Below the pieces are notes generated by a model that had not been told where the DNA came from, ran no database searches, and saw only the letters and a list, made by a program, of their open reading frames with translations. Of a DNA stretch of 64,000 nt, positions 1-14,300 are shown piece after piece. A program made the position numbers and the translations under genes. Location of the stretch: assembly GCA_029582155.1 (NCBI GenBank), contig CM055900.1, positions 39,804,334 through 39,868,333 on the forward strand, given 5' to 3'. The stretch's first letter is position 1, and the number at the start of each line of letters is the position of its first letter. The DNA is from Panopea generosa (lineage: Eukaryota; Mollusca; Bivalvia; Adapedonta; Hiatellidae).

Positions 1-24
1 TTGCGGCAAATGAAGTACCAGTTG
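1..24 (+). CDS. possible end of an upstream exon of the Crypton-derived gene
   Basis: The first 24 bases are followed directly by GTAGGT, an acceptable splice donor, so they could be the 3' end of an exon whose beginning lies outside the window. The reading phase cannot be fixed because the upstream part is missing. The only support is the donor and its position upstream of clear exons of the same strand, so this is a weak call. Confidence 0.2.
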
Positions 25-275
25 GTAGGTATCCATAATTTTTTATATCACATGTTATATTTTGTTAACTGTTCATTGTTTACATGATTGAAACCACTAT
101 TCTGATTGGATCTTCATCCAACTTACACATTCAGTAGTAACATATATCTTAAGTTCTATAAAACCAAATTCTTGAACTAATCCAATCTGATGATTTATGT
201 TGAAATTGTAACACCTGATCATCAAAAATATATAAAAATAAAGTTGATTGAGGTAGATATTTTCTCTTCACTGAG

Positions 276-306
276 AAGGGAATGAAAAGTGTTCAACTTC
301 GCAGTG
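276..306 (+). CDS. possible small upstream exon of the Crypton-derived gene
   Basis: A pyrimidine-rich stretch ending in CACTGAG precedes position 276, and a strong donor GTAAGT begins at 307. The 31 bases between contain an in-frame ATG at 282 and leave one base (G) over. The next exon at 356 starts with the two bases needed to complete that codon as GAA (Glu). Phase and splice signals agree, but the exon is very short and has no recognisable domain, so it may be a microexon, a first coding exon, or not real. Confidence 0.35.
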
Positions 307-355
307 GTAAGTTATATATTATATTTATTTTGAGATATACTCTATATATTCATAG

Positions 356-529
356 AAGAAGGCACACAGCAACATCAGAAAGAAAACAGTGACAAGAACA
401 AGAACAGCATTAGTGATAATGGCGTTCAGAAATCAACACTTTGCCAGCATGATCATATCCTGACTGTGACTCCGTTAGATGTAGAAGACAGTTTGGGTAT
501 AGAAGAGCAAGACATTTGTTGTGAAGAAA
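356..529 (+). CDS. exon of Crypton-derived (ZMYM/QRICH1/KIAA1958-like) protein, N-terminal low-complexity part
   Basis: An open stretch bounded by an acceptor (CATAG before 356) and a consensus donor (GTAAGT at 530). It is 174 nt long: two bases completing a codon, 57 codons, then one base that joins the next exon to make AAC (Asn). The peptide is polar and probably disordered, rich in Gln, Lys, Asn and Ser at first, then acidic (VEDSLGIEEQDICCEE). It carries no catalytic domain. In this family a long variable N-terminal region normally precedes the recombinase-like core, which fits. The assignment rests on phase continuity with the exons at 2047, 3696 and 24163. Confidence 0.6.
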
Positions 530-779
530 GTAAGTAATGTGAAAGACATCTACCAGAAATTTTAAAAGTTACTGATGTTTGTGATAATAACAGAAAATTG
601 ATCAAGCTGAAATATACAAGAGTCGTCATGACAAACAGACAGTCATGCCATTAATATAGATATATAACTTCTATTTGATATCAGTTCTGTGACTTTATTT
701 TAATGTTGTTGTTATCCCCCGCCCCTGCACGTAGTGGAGCAGGAGATATAGAAATGGGCTCCATCCAACCGTATGTATG

Positions 780-1165
780 CATCCCCTGCTGTCCGCACCG
801 TATCTCCTTCAGTTGTGATTGGAATTTTAAATAACCTGGCACAAATGATCACTAGGACAAGACGATGTGTCATACGAATGACTTGGATCTGTTTGTCAAA
901 GGTCAGGTGTTTGGAAATCCAATGTATACACTGTGTTTCCTCTTGTCCTGACTGTATCTTTTATAGTTGTGATTGGAATTTTAAATAACTTGGCACAAAT
1001 GTTCTCTAGGATAAGACAATGGGTCATGGGAATGACTTCGGTCAGTTCATCAAAGGACAAGGTCACAGCTCCATCTGTCCATTCACTGCTGTCAGGACCT
1101 AATCTTCTTTAGTTGTGATTGGAATTTTAAATAACTTGACACAAACATTCACTAGGTTAATACAA
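780..1165 (+). repeat. three degenerate copies of a ~130-170-bp dispersed repeat
   Basis: The segment AGTTGTGATTGGAATTTTAA followed by ATAAC.TG.CACAAA recurs near 813, 968 and 1111. Each copy is preceded by a CTGTC...TATCT/TAATCT stretch and followed by TTCTCTAGG-type sequence. An adjacent motif at 730-760 (GTGGAGCAGGAGATATAG) is echoed at 4685-4705 (GTGGAAGGGGATATAG), so this is a dispersed family. It lies in an intron of the Crypton-derived gene. Confidence 0.6.
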
Positions 1166-2046
1166 AAGCTGAAATAGTTTAGGATGATTTTTCTAAATTT
1201 GATAATATTTAAATACTACCCCAACTCCAAATTAGACCAAAATATTTTTTTCATTTTATTGATGCAATAATAAAAGAGTATATGTAAAGTTTTACTACAA
1301 ACTTTCATTATTACCTCCCTTGTGTCATATTATCAGCAGTCACCATTACTTGTACAGGTGTACTTTCCTGTTATTTCTCGACAATAAAAGCAAGTACATG
1401 GATCACTTTGCCACACATATATTTTTGCTCTACTCAATTGCTCAAACAGGCAATTTTATGTCACAGGGCCTTAAAGGCCCTGCATATGCTTTCACCTTAT
1501 TTCATTTACTCAATGCGTCTAAAGGTTAACAAGATGGCGGGGGAAATGACCACATTAGTGGCAACTTCTTGTTTTTAAATTCATTTGGTATTGCACATGC
1601 TTGTTATGAATTCTAAATGTACATAATACTACGTTCTGGCATACTACAGCAGCACCATGGTGCATTTTTTAGGGCCATGTTTCATACTTGTTACATGCTA
1701 TCTGTTTTTTTTTCTAAATTTTAGTGACTGAACAATGTAGGGGAGAACAAGATCATTACTGAGTTTATGGATGGTTTTGTAAGGTGTATCTACTCGCAAG
1801 GTGTACCCACTCGTACGGAAAGGTGTAAATCTATAGATGTCTTTCTTCTAAAATAGATGCTTGCCTTGTTTCTTATAAGTTGATACATAAGCAGAGTAAG
1901 TGATGTATTTGAATGAGTCATTTCTCCCTTATTGCAACCAGATCAAAAAAAACATAATCGTAAACTGAATAATATTTAAAAAAATATTTTAATGTAATTT
2001 CATTTCATCTACCTGATCATTATTGATGAATGGTTTTATGTTGCAG
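1166..2046. other. intron sequence, no gene seen
   Basis: AT-rich intron DNA between the degenerate repeat and the exon at 2047. There are short A/T runs and a pair of related words near 1789 and 1800 (AAGGTGTA..TACTCG), but no exon-like open frame with splice signals and no recognisable element. Confidence 0.5.
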
Positions 2047-2138
2047 ACAAGGAAATGTACCAGATATCCTGCGAGGAGGAATTGGACTGTGAATCACCAG
2101 AGATTCCACCTAGTACAATTGTGAAGGCTGCAGATAAG
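2047..2138 (+). CDS. second clear exon of the Crypton-derived gene, acidic linker
   Basis: The acceptor TTGCAG ends at 2046 and the donor GT follows AAG at 2138. The 92 nt hold two completing bases plus 30 codons, so the exon ends in phase 0, exactly as the next exon at 3696 requires. The peptide is acidic, with CEEELDCESPEIPP near its middle, and looks like a linker. A SINE remnant lies just downstream in the intron. The call rests on splice sites and phase rather than on homology. Confidence 0.6.
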
Positions 2139-2159
2139 GTTCCTCCATTAGTCAGTGTA

Positions 2160-2400
2160 TATATTGTATTTGTTTGAATATTTAGCATCATTTTTATGCC
2201 ATTGACGGCTAACAGACAATCACTTAATCTAACCACTCTTTCCTGGGATCCTGGAAGGTTGATCAGTACTCGGAACACACTTATCTCCGCAAGTAACTGA
2301 TCATTTTCCCTCTTGAATCAGAGGCCAGAGACAAATGACAATGAGACTGTATATCAATTATCATGGAGACTGACCAGGAGGAATTCGACCTAAGTTGATA
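2160..2400 (-). mobile_element. SINE family A, partial copy
   Basis: On the minus strand this carries the body shared with the fuller copy at 29050-29334: GAGACTG near the head side, then TGATTCAAG/TGATTCAAGA, a GGAGAT..GTGTTC..GAGTACTG stretch, GTTAGATTAAGTGATTG, and a tail of GATGCTAAATATTCAAAC. The tRNA-like head is degraded or missing at the 2400 side. It sits in the intron just after the exon at 2047. Confidence 0.65.
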
Positions 2401-3695
2401 GTCAAGACACACTTCCACCATGTGCAACAATGGTGGAAATTAAAAACCTTTTTACATACAACCAGTTACTGTTGTCAGCTTGGCCATAAATTACAAGGCA
2501 GAAAAAAGAAAGTTGTGCTGGTCCACACATTAACCAATCCAAATATGGCTTGCAAAATTTAATAAATTTTGTGCCAGTTATAACAATAAAAGAACAAAAA
2601 TGTTGTTAGACAATACTGTTTTTTTTTTAATTTTGATAACAATAAACATGTGTGCCAGCTATTGACCAATGAGAAATTGGTGCTGTGTCATAAGGCAATT
2701 TTGCAAGATCGTGGCAAGATATAACACTCTTAAAATGAGTAGTGGTAGCAAGAAAACTGTCAGCTGACTATGGGATGGTAAACTGAAATGTTTTAGGAAT
2801 AAGTTTTGGTGCTTCAATGTTTTCGCATGCATTTTCTTATTGTAATGCTTTACCAAAATTATTCAACTAGAGATCCTGTGATTTAAACTGCCCTTGGGTT
2901 TGTGGTCTAAATATGATCTTACTGTTACTATATTGTGTAGATTGCCTTGAGAACCAGACTGTATTACCACTGGAACTTTGTCACTTTTTATGTTATTTCC
3001 AGGAATAGTGTTTTTTTTCCGCCTAATTATAGGTCTGTTGTGCTCTATATAAGAATCTTGCTTGGATTTGAGGTTCAAATAGAAAATTCCATCCCATTTG
3101 ATAATTGTTTTGGCAGAAATGAGGCTCTGCCAAGTTCCAGTAAAAACGAGTTATCCCAAGGGACAGAATTTTCAATCTGAACCTCAGACCATTGTAAGAT
3201 TCTTATATTTTCTCCTTGAAATAGGGATATCCTATTCACTAGGAGTGTAAGTTGGTATTATTATCTTTTTACTCATTGTCTTGCATGGGTAAAAAGATTT
3301 CATTAAAGCACATGGTGATGTAATTATTCTGACGTAACATTTAGCTGTAACATTTACTGTTTTCTATGACAAATGTATGATTTAGTATTTTTTTATGAGT
3401 GGGAAAAATGAATTCGGAACAAATATAGACTATATTTGGAAACTTCAAGAATTGTATGTGTTTAGCAGTTATAACTTTTGGACACATGATAACATTGATA
3501 CGCCATTCAGTAACATGATACTGCTGCGGGAATAACCAGTCCTAGAGATATGCTCTAATTGCTGCGCTCAAAATGAGTAAACTAATGGTTCCATTGTAAT
3601 GACTAATCAGGAAGGAAACCCATTGGGACAATGACAAACCATGTTAGTTTCTTGATTAATGACTCCACCCAACTGTTTCTTTATGTGTTAAACAG
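2401..3695. other. intron sequence, no gene seen
   Basis: Intron DNA between the SINE remnant and the exon at 3696. Several open frames of 65-77 codons occur on both strands, but they have no splice context, no conserved motif and ordinary AT-rich composition. A T run lies at about 2620-2630. Confidence 0.5.
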
Positions 3696-3819
3696 AAGCA
3701 TTCAAAGAAGAGACCAGCAGAAAATATAGCTGAGCAACCAAAATGTAAAAGAAGGAAGCAGGAGTTTCTGTCTGAAAATGCCAAAAGGCAGATGAACTGG
3801 GCTGTCTCTGTATTTACAG
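3696..3819 (+). CDS. exon with basic nuclear-signal-like segment and start of the recombinase-like core
   Basis: The acceptor AACAG ends at 3695 and the donor GTACTA starts at 3820. The 124 nt begin in phase 0 and leave one base. The first half encodes two clusters of Lys/Arg (KHSKKRP, then KCKRRKQEF), which resembles a bipartite nuclear localisation signal. The second half ends NAKRQMNWAVSVFT, which matches the helix that opens the core domain in ZMYM2-4, QRICH1 and KIAA1958 proteins (general pattern: Thr/Asn, a few residues, WAV.xF..WL). The spare G joins AA at 24163 to give Glu, so the helix reads on as VFTEWLKENG across a 20.3-kb intron. The exact continuation of a family motif across the junction is the best evidence for this model. 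Confidence 0.78.
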
Positions 3820-3934
3820 GTACTACTGGACTTGAAAATAGAGTGTAAACGGTTTGCAAGTACACTAATATGTCATGGTTCAGACATTAAAATAATGAAC
3901 CATGGTAAGGTTTGATTGTGCTGTTTGTTATTAT

Positions 3935-4730
3935 GCTCCCCAAAGGACAAGCACATAGCTGCCACTTTATCAGTCCATCTGTCTATCCAAAATTGTTTCT
4001 AGAACATAACACCAATACTGCTAATGGGAATCCAACAAAATGCAGAGAGAAAGAATCATAACTTTATCTTGTATAATGACATATTTATCTCCCCTTTTGT
4101 ACTTATTTTTGGATCTGAAGCATAAAAATATTATCTTCAAAAATGTTAAAGGGAGTTCAACAATACTTGGAACATGTATAGAGGGATATTGTTTGGAACT
4201 GCAAAGGGAAAGAACCATAATTCTTTCTTGAATAATGACCTTTTGAACTTTATTTTTGGTTATTTTTGTTTGTCTTGAGCATTATTTTTTAAAAGTATAC
4301 AATGGAATGGAAGTCATTGCAACTTGGAACATGGATATAGGGCATTGTATGGAAGCGCAGAGCAAATGAACCATAACTCTATCTTGAATAATGACATAAT
4401 TATTTCCCCTTTTTTCTTTATTTTCGGGTATATTTGCTTCTCTGAAGCATATTCATAAGTATGTAGGAGAATCCAACAAGATTTAGAACAAGGATAGATG
4501 GAAGTTTACCATAACTCTTATTTTAAATAAAAACAAAATTTTCTCAGCTTTTGTATCTTAATTGTATTAATTTTTTGCCTATCCAAAGTTAATTTTTGAC
4601 GGTATGAAAGGAAGATTATCTACTGTATCAAGCACTTTTTGGAGGAGCAATCATCAATACTTCTATTTTTATCCCCAGGTGCATAGTGGAAGGGGATATA
4701 GTAATTGTCTCTGTCCATTCATCTAATATG
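3935..4730 (+). repeat. degenerate tandem repeat, ~155-165-bp period, about four copies
   Basis: The motif CATAACT.T.TCTTG.ATAATGAC recurs near 4045, 4211, 4368 and, more decayed, 4508. Each is preceded by a GGAACATGTATAGAGGG-like stretch and followed by TTTTTGG..TTTG.TTG/CTGAAGCAT. The last part includes a GTGGAAGGGGATATAG word shared with the repeat at 730-760. This is an old dispersed element with internal tandem structure, inside the large intron. Confidence 0.6.
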
Positions 4731-4890
4731 GACATAATACCTGAAATAATAATTATTCAGTGACAATAATCTCAACTGTAAAACAACATGTAATATATAC
4801 AAGGATAGTAAATATTATAGGTGAATAAGGGTAGCAATAGGCATGATAGTAATTAAATGGAGACTTTATTTTTAACCAACATATTAAATG

Positions 4891-5295
4891 TTTAACAACA
4901 ATTATTTAAGTGTCAAAACTTTACTATTTGATTCAAGACCCTAAAAGATTTTGTTTTAATTTTCATTGAATGTGATTTTTATGACACACCAGAAGTTGTG
5001 TTGTGCATCAATTTTCTTATAAATAAAATAGAAATTGCTTCCAATGGAATTTTGAATCTATGTTTCACACAGCCACGTAATAACAAACATCAACATATTA
5101 AATATTTAAGTGTCAAAACTTTACTATTTGATTCAAGACCTTAAAAGATTTTGTTTTAATTTTCATTGAATGTGATTTTTATGACACACCAGAAGTTGTG
5201 TTGTGCATCAATTTTCTTATAAATAAAATAGAAATTGCTTCCAATGGAATTTTGAATCTATGTTTCACACAGCCACGTAATAACAAACATGACAA
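4891..5295 (+). repeat. ~200-bp direct duplication next to the satellite
   Basis: A block beginning near TTTAAGTGTCAAAACTTTAC at 4906 is repeated at 5106 with about one mismatch over ~180 bp, ending in CACGTAATAACAAACAT near 5090 and 5290. The offset is 200 bp. The second copy runs straight into the first satellite monomers at about 5335. Confidence 0.85.
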
Positions 5296-5334
5296 AATCT
5301 GGTCTGCCGGTTTGTTTAGAGAAAACAAAATGAT

Positions 5335-8300
5335 TTATCCAGAAACGGACCCTAGCATCATCAAACATTCAATATTGATGGTTTATCATCATTGTCACAT
5401 AATGAAACAGAACCTAGCATCATCAAACATTCAGTATTGATGGTTTATCATCATTGTAACATAATGAAACAGAACCAAGCATCATCAAACATTCAATATT
5501 GATGGTTTATCCTCATTGTCAAATAATGAAACAGAACCTAGCATCATCAAACATTCAATATTGATTGTTTATCCACATTGTCACATAATGAAACAGAACC
5601 TAGCATCATCAAACATTCAATAGTGATGGTTCATCCACATTGTCACATAATGCATCAAACATTCAATATTGATGGTTTAACCTCATTGTCACATAATGAA
5701 ACAGAACCTAACATCATCAAACATTCAATATTGATGGTTTATCCACATTGTCACATAATGAAACAGAACCTAGCATCATCAAACATTCAATATTGATGGT
5801 TTATCCACATTGTCACATAATGAAACAGAACCTAGCATCATCAAACATTCAATATTGATGGTTTATCCACATTGTCATATGATGGAACAGAAATTAGCAT
5901 CATCAAACATTCAATATTGATGGTTTATCCTCATTGTCACATAATGCATCAAACATTCAATATTGATGGTTTATCCTCATTGTCACATAATGAAACAGAT
6001 CCTAGTATCATCAAACATTCAATATTGACGGTTTATCCTCATTGTCACATAATGACACAGAACTTAGCATCATCAAACATTCAATATTGATGGTTTATCA
6101 TCATTGTCACATAATGAAACAGAACCTAGCATTATCAAACATTCAATATTGATGGTTTATCCTCATTGTCACATAATGACACAGAACTTAGCATCATCAA
6201 ACATTCAATATTGATGGTTTATCCTCATTGTCACATAATGCATCAAACATTCAATATTGATGGTTTAACCTCATTGTCACATAATGAAACAGAACCTAGC
6301 ATCATCAAACATTCAATATTGATGGTTTATCCTCATTGTTACATAATGAAACAGAACCTAGCATCATCAAACATTCAATATAGATGGTTTATCCACATTG
6401 TCACATAATGAAACAGAACCTAGCATCATCAATAATTCAGTATTGGTGCTTTATCATCATTGTCAAATAATGAAACAGAACCTAGCATCATCAAACATTT
6501 AATATTGATTGTTTATCCTTATTGTCACATAATGAAACAGAACCTAGCATCATCAATAATTCAGTATTGGTGCTTTATCCTCATTGTCACATAATGAAAC
6601 AGAACCTAGCATCATCAAATATTCAATATTGATGGTTTATCCTCATTGTCACATAATGACCCAGAACTTAGCGTCATCAAACATTCAATATCGATGGTTT
6701 ATCGTCATTGTCACATAATGCATCAAACATTCATTATTGATGGTTTATCCTCATTGTCACATAATGACACAGAACTTAGCATCATCAAACATTCAATATT
6801 GATGGTTATTCCTCATTGTCACATAATGACACAGAACCTAGCATCATCAAACATTCAATATTGATGGTTTGTCCACATTATCACATAATGAAACAGAACG
6901 TAGCATCATCAAACATTCAATATTGATGGTTTATCCACATTGTCACATAATGAAACAGAACCTAGCATCATCAAACATTCAATATTGATGGTTAATCCAC
7001 ATTGTCATATAATGAAACAGAAATTAGCATCATCAAACATTCAATATTGATGGTTTATCCTGATTGTCACATAATGCATCAAACAATCAATATTGATGGT
7101 TTATCCTCATTGTCACATAATGAAACAGAACTTAGCACCATCAAACATTCAATATTGATGGTTTATCCTCATTGTCACATAATGCATCAAACAATCAATA
7201 TTGATGGTTTATCCTCATTGTCACATAATGAAACAGAACCTAGCATCATCAAACATTCAATATTGATGGTTTAACCTCATTGTCACATAATGAAACAGAA
7301 CCTAGCACCATCAAACATTCAATATTGATGGTTTATCATCGTTGTCACATAATGAAACAGAACTTAGCATCATCAAACATTCAGTATTGATGGTTTAACC
7401 TCATTGTCACATAATGAAACAGAACTTAGCATCATCAAACATTCAATATTGATGGTTTATCATCATTGTCACATAATGAAACAGAACCTAGCATCATCAA
7501 ACATTCAATATTGATGATTTATCCTTATTGTCACATAATGACACAGAACATAGCATCATCAAACATTCAATATTGATGGTTTATCATCATTGTCTCATAA
7601 TGAAACAGAACCTTGCATCATCAAACATTCAATATTGATGGTTTAACCTCATTGTCACATAATGAAACAGAACCTAGCATCATCAAACATTCAATATTGA
7701 TGGTTTATCCTCATTGTCACATAATGACACAGAACTTAGCATCATAAAACATTCAATATTGATGGTTTATCCTCATTGTCACATAATGCATCAAACATTC
7801 ATTATTGATGGTTTATCCTCATTGTCACATAATGACACAGAACTTAGCATCATCAAACATTCAATATTGATGGTTTATCCTCATTGTCACATAATGCATC
7901 AAACAATCAATATTGATGGTTTATTCTCATTGTCACATAATGAAACAGAACCTAGCATCATCAAACATTCAATATTGATGGTTTATCCTCATTGTCACAT
8001 AATGCATCAAACATTCATTATTGATGGTTTATCCTCATTGTCACATAATGACACAGAACTTAGCATCATCAAACATTCAATATTGATGGTTTATCCTCAT
8101 TGTCAAATAATGAAACAGAACCTAGCATCATCAAACATTCAATATTGATGGTTTATCCACATTGTCACATAATGAAACAGAACCTAGCATCATCAATAAT
8201 TCAGTATTGGTGCTTTATCCTCATTGTCACATAATGAAACAGAACCTAGCATCATCAAATATTCAATATTGATGGTTTATCCTCATTGTCACGTAATGAC

Positions 8301-11300
8301 ACAGAACTTAGCATCATCAAACATTCAATATTGATGGTTTATCCTCATTGTCACACAATGCATCAAGCATTCAATATTGATGGTTTATCCTCATTGTCAC
8401 ATAATGACACAGAACCTAGCATCATCAAACATTTAATATTGATGGTTTATCCACATTGTCACATAATGAAACAGAACCTAGCATCATCAAACATTCAATA
8501 TTGATGGTTTATCCACATTGTCACATAATGAAACAGAACCTAGCATCATCAAACATTCAATATTGATGGTTTATCCACATTGTCACATAATGAAACAGCA
8601 CCTAGCATCATCAAACATTCAATATTGATGGTTTATCCACATTGTCACATAATGAAACAGAACCTAGCATCATCAAACATTCAATATTGATGGTTTATCC
8701 TCATTGTCATATAATGCATCAAACAATCAATATTGATGGTTTATCCTCATTGTCACATAATGAAACAGAACCTAGCATCATCAAACATTCAATATTGATG
8801 GTTTATCCTCATTGTCACATAATGACACAGAACTTAGCATCATCAAACATTCAATATTGATGGTTTATCCTCATCATTGTCACTTAACGAAACAGAATCT
8901 AGCATCATCACATATTCAATATCGATGGTTTATAATCATTGTCACATAATGACACAGAACCTAACATCATCAAACTTTCAGTATTGATGATTTATCCTCA
9001 TTGTCACATAATGAAACAGAACATAGCATCATCAAACATTCAATATTGATGGTTTATCATCATTGTCACATAATGAAACAAAACCTAGCATCATCAAACA
9101 TTCAATATTGATGGTTTAACCTCATTGTCACATAATGAAACAGAACCTAGCATCATCAAACATTCAATATTGATGGTTTATCCTCATTGTTACATAATGA
9201 CACAGAACTTAGCATCATAAAACATTCAATATTGATGGTTTATCCTCATTGTCACATAATGCATCAAACATTCATTATTGATGGTTTATCCTCATTGTCA
9301 CATAATGACACAGAACTTAGCATCATCAAACATTCAATATTGATGGTTTATCCTCATTGTCAAATAATGAAACAGAACCTAGCATCATCAAACATTCAAT
9401 ATTGATGGTTTATCCACATTGTCACATAATGAAACAGAACCTAGCATCATCAATAATTCAGTATTGGTGCTTTATCCTCATTGTCACATAATGAAACAGA
9501 ACCTAGCATCATCAAATATTCAATATTGATGGTTTATCCTCATTGTCACGTAATGACACAGAACTTAGCATCATCAAACATTCAATATTGATGGTTTATC
9601 CTCATTGTCACACAATGCATCAAGCATTCAATATTGATGGTTTATCCTCATTGTCACATAATGACACAGAACCTAGCATCATCAAACATTTAATATTGAT
9701 GGTTTATCCACATTGTCACATAATGAAACAGAACCTAGCATCATCAAACATTCAATATTGATGGTTTATCCACATTGTCACATAATGAAACAGAACCTAG
9801 CATCATCAAACATTCAATATTGATGGTTTATCCACATTGTCACATAATGAAACAGCACCTAGCATCATCAAACATTCAATAATGATGGTTTATCCACATT
9901 GTCACATAATGAAACAGAACCTAGCATCATCAAACATTCAATATTGATGGTTTATCCATATTGTCATATAATGAAACAGAAATTAGCATCATCAAACATT
10001 CAATATTGATGGTTTATCCTCATTGTCACATAATGCATCAAACAATCAATATTGATGGTTTATCCTCATTGTCACATAATGAAACAGAACTTAGCATCAT
10101 CAAACATTCAATATTGATGGTTTAACCTCATTGTCACATAATGAAACAGAACCTAGCACCATCAAACATTCAATATTGATGGTTTATCATCGTTGTCACA
10201 TAATGAAACAGAACTTAGCATCATCAAACATTCAATATTGATGGTTTATCATCATTGTCACGTAATGAAACAGAAACTAGCATCATCAAACATTCAATAT
10301 TGATGATTTATCCTCATTGTCACATAATGACACAGAACATAGCATCATCAAACATTCAATATTGATGGTTTATCATCATTGTCACATAATGAAACAGAAC
10401 CTAGCATCATCAAACATTCAATACTAATGGTTTATCCTCATTGTCACATAATGACACAGAACTTAGCATCATCAAACATTCAATATTGATGGTTTATCAT
10501 CATTGTCACGTAATGAAACAGAAACTAGCGTCATCAAACATTCAATATTGATGATTTATCCTCATTGTCACATAATGACACAGAACATAGCATCATCAAA
10601 CATTCAATATTGATGGTTTATCATCATTGTCACATAATGAAACAGAACCTAGCATCATCAAACATTCAATACTAATGGTTTATCCTCATTGTCACATAAT
10701 GAAACAGAACCTAGCATCATCAAACATTAAATATTGATGGTTTATCCACATTGTCACATAATGAAACAGAACCTAGCATCATCAAACATTCAATATTGAT
10801 GGTTTATCCACATTGTCACATAATGAAACAGAACCTAGCATCATCAAACATCCAATATTGATGGTTTATCCACATTGTCACATAATGCATCAAACATTCA
10901 ATATTGATGGTTTATCCTCATTGTCACATAATGCATCAAACATTCAATATTGATGGTTTATCCACATTGTCACATAATGAAACAGAAATTAGCATCATCA
11001 AACATTCAATATTGATGGTTTATCCTCATTGTCACATAATGAAACTGAATCTAGCATCATCAAACATTCAATATTGATCATTTATCCTCATTGTCACATA
11101 ATGAAACAGAACCTAGCATCATCAATAATTCAGTATTGGTGGTTTATCCTCATTGTCACATAATGAAACAGAACCTAGCATCATCAAATAATCAATAATG
11201 ATGGTTTATCATCATTGTCACATAATGAAACAGAACCTAGCATCATCAAACATTCAATATTGATGGGTTTTTTTAACACATTGTCACAGAATGAAACAGA

Positions 11301-14300
11301 AATTAGAATCATCAAACATTCAATATGGATGGTTTGTACTAATTGTCACATAATGAAACAGAACCTAGCATCATCAAACATTCAATATTGATGGTTTATC
11401 TGCATTGTCACATAATGCATCAAACATTCAATATTGATGGTTTATCCTCATTGTCACATAATGCATCAAACATTCAATATTGATGGTTTATCCACATTTT
11501 CACATAATGAAACAGAAATTAGCATCATCAAACATTCAGTATTGATGGTTTATCCTCATTGTCACATAATGAAACAGAACCTAGCATCATCAAACATTCA
11601 ATATTGATCATTTATCCTCATTGTCACATAATGAAACAGAACCTAGCATCATCAATAATTCAGTATTGGTGGTTTATCCTCATTGTCACATAATGAAACA
11701 GAACCTAGCATCATCAAACATTCAATAATGATGGTTTATCCACATTGTCACATAATGAAACAGAACCTAGCATCATCAATAATTCAGTATTGGTGCTTTA
11801 TCATCATTGTCAAATAATGAAACAGAACCTAGCATCATCAAACATTCAATATTGATTGTTTATCCTTATTTTCACATAATGAAACAGAACCTAGCATCAT
11901 CAATAATTCAGTATTGGTGCTTTATCCTCATTGTCACATAATGAAACAGAACCTAGCATCATCAAATATTCAATATTGATGGTTTATCCTCATTGTCACA
12001 TAATGACCCAGAACTTAGCATCATCAAACATTCAATATCGATGGTTTATTGTCATTGTCACATAATGCATCAAACATTCATTATTGATGGTTTATCCTCA
12101 TTGTCACATAATGACACAGAACTTCGCATCATCAAACATTCAATATTGATGGTTTATCCTCATTGTCACATAATGACACAGAACCTAGCATCATCAAACA
12201 TTCAATATTGATGGTTTATCCACATTATCACATAATGAAACAGAACCTAGCATCATCAAACATTCAATATTGATGGTTTATCCACATTGTCACATAATGA
12301 AACAGAACCTAGCATCATCAAACATTCAATATTGATGGTTAATCCACATTGTCATATAATGAAACAGAAATTAGCATCATCAAACATTCAATATTGATGG
12401 TTTATCCTCATTGTCACATAATGCATCAAACAATCAATATTGATGGTTTATCCTCATTGTCACATAATGAAACAGAACTTAGCACCATCAAACATTCAAT
12501 ATTGATGGTTTATCCTCATTGTCACATAATGCATCAAACAATCAATATTGATGGTTTATCCTCATTGTCACATAATGAAACAGAACCTAGCATCGTCAAA
12601 CATTCAATATTGATGGTTTAACCTCATTGTCACATAATGAAACAGAACCTAGCACCATCAAACATTCAATATTGATGGTTTATCATCGTTGTCACATAAT
12701 GAAACAGAACTTAGCATCATCAAACATTCAGTATTGATGGTTTAACCTCATTGTCACATAATGAAACAGAACTTAGCATCATCAAACATTCAATATTGAT
12801 GGTTTATCATCATTGTCACATAATGAAACAGAACCTAGCATCATCAAACATTCAATATTGATGATTTATCCTGATTGTCACATAATGACACAAAACATAG
12901 CATCATCAAACATTCAATATTGATGGTTTATCATCATTGTCACATAATGAAACAGAACCTAGCATCATCAAACATTCAATATTGATGGTTTAACCTCATT
13001 GTCACATAATGAAACAGAACCTAGCATCATCAAACATTCAATATTGATGGTTTATCCTCATTGTCACATAATGACACAGAACTTAGCATCATAAAACATT
13101 CAATATTGATGGTTTATCCTCATTGTCACATAATGCATCAAACATTCATTATTGATGGTTTATCCTCATTGTCACATAATGACACAGAACTTAGCATCAT
13201 CAAACATTCATTATTGATGGTTTATCCTCATTGTCACATAATGCATCAAACAATCAATATTGATGGTTTATCCTCATTGTCACATAATGAAACAGAACCT
13301 AGCATCATCAAACATTCAATATTGATGGTTTATCCTCATTGTCACATAATGACACAGAACTTAGCATCATCAAACATTCAATATTGATGGTTTATCCTCA
13401 TCATTGTCACTTAACGAAACAGAATCTAGCATCATCACAAATTCAATATCGATGGTTTATAATCATTGTCACATAATGACACAGAACCTAACATCATCAA
13501 ACTTTCAGTATTGATGATTTATCCTCATTGTCACATAATGAAACAGAACATAGCATCATCAAACATTCAATATTGATGGTTTATCATCATTGTCACATAA
13601 TGAAACAGAACCTAGCATCATCAAACATTCAATATTGATGGTTTAACCTCATTGTCACATAATGAAACAGAACCTAGCATCATCAAACATTCAATATTGA
13701 TGGTTTATCCTCATTGTTACATAATGACACAGAACTTAGCATCATAAAACATTCAATATTGATGGTTTATCCTCATTGTCACATAATGCATCAATCAATC
13801 AATATTGATGGTTTATCCTCATTGTCACATAATGAAACAGAACTTAGCACCATCAAACATTCAATATTGATGGTTTATCCTCATTGTCACATAATGCATC
13901 AAACAATCAATATTGATGGTTTATCCTCATTGTCACATAATGAAACAGAACCTAGCATCATCAAACATTCAATATTGATGGTTTAACCTCATTGTCACAT
14001 AATGAAACAGAACCTAGCACCATCAAACATTCAATATTGATGGTTTATCATCGTTGTCACATAATGAAACAGAACTTAGCATCATCAAACATCCAGTATT
14101 GATGGTTTAACCTCATTGTCACATAATGAAACAGAACTTAGCATCATCAAACATTCAATATTGATGGTTTATCATCATTGTCACATAATGAAACAGAACC
14201 TAGCATCATCAAACATTCAATATTGATGATTTATCCTTATTGTCACATAATGACACAGAACATAGCATCATCAAACATTCAATATTGATGGTTTATCATC

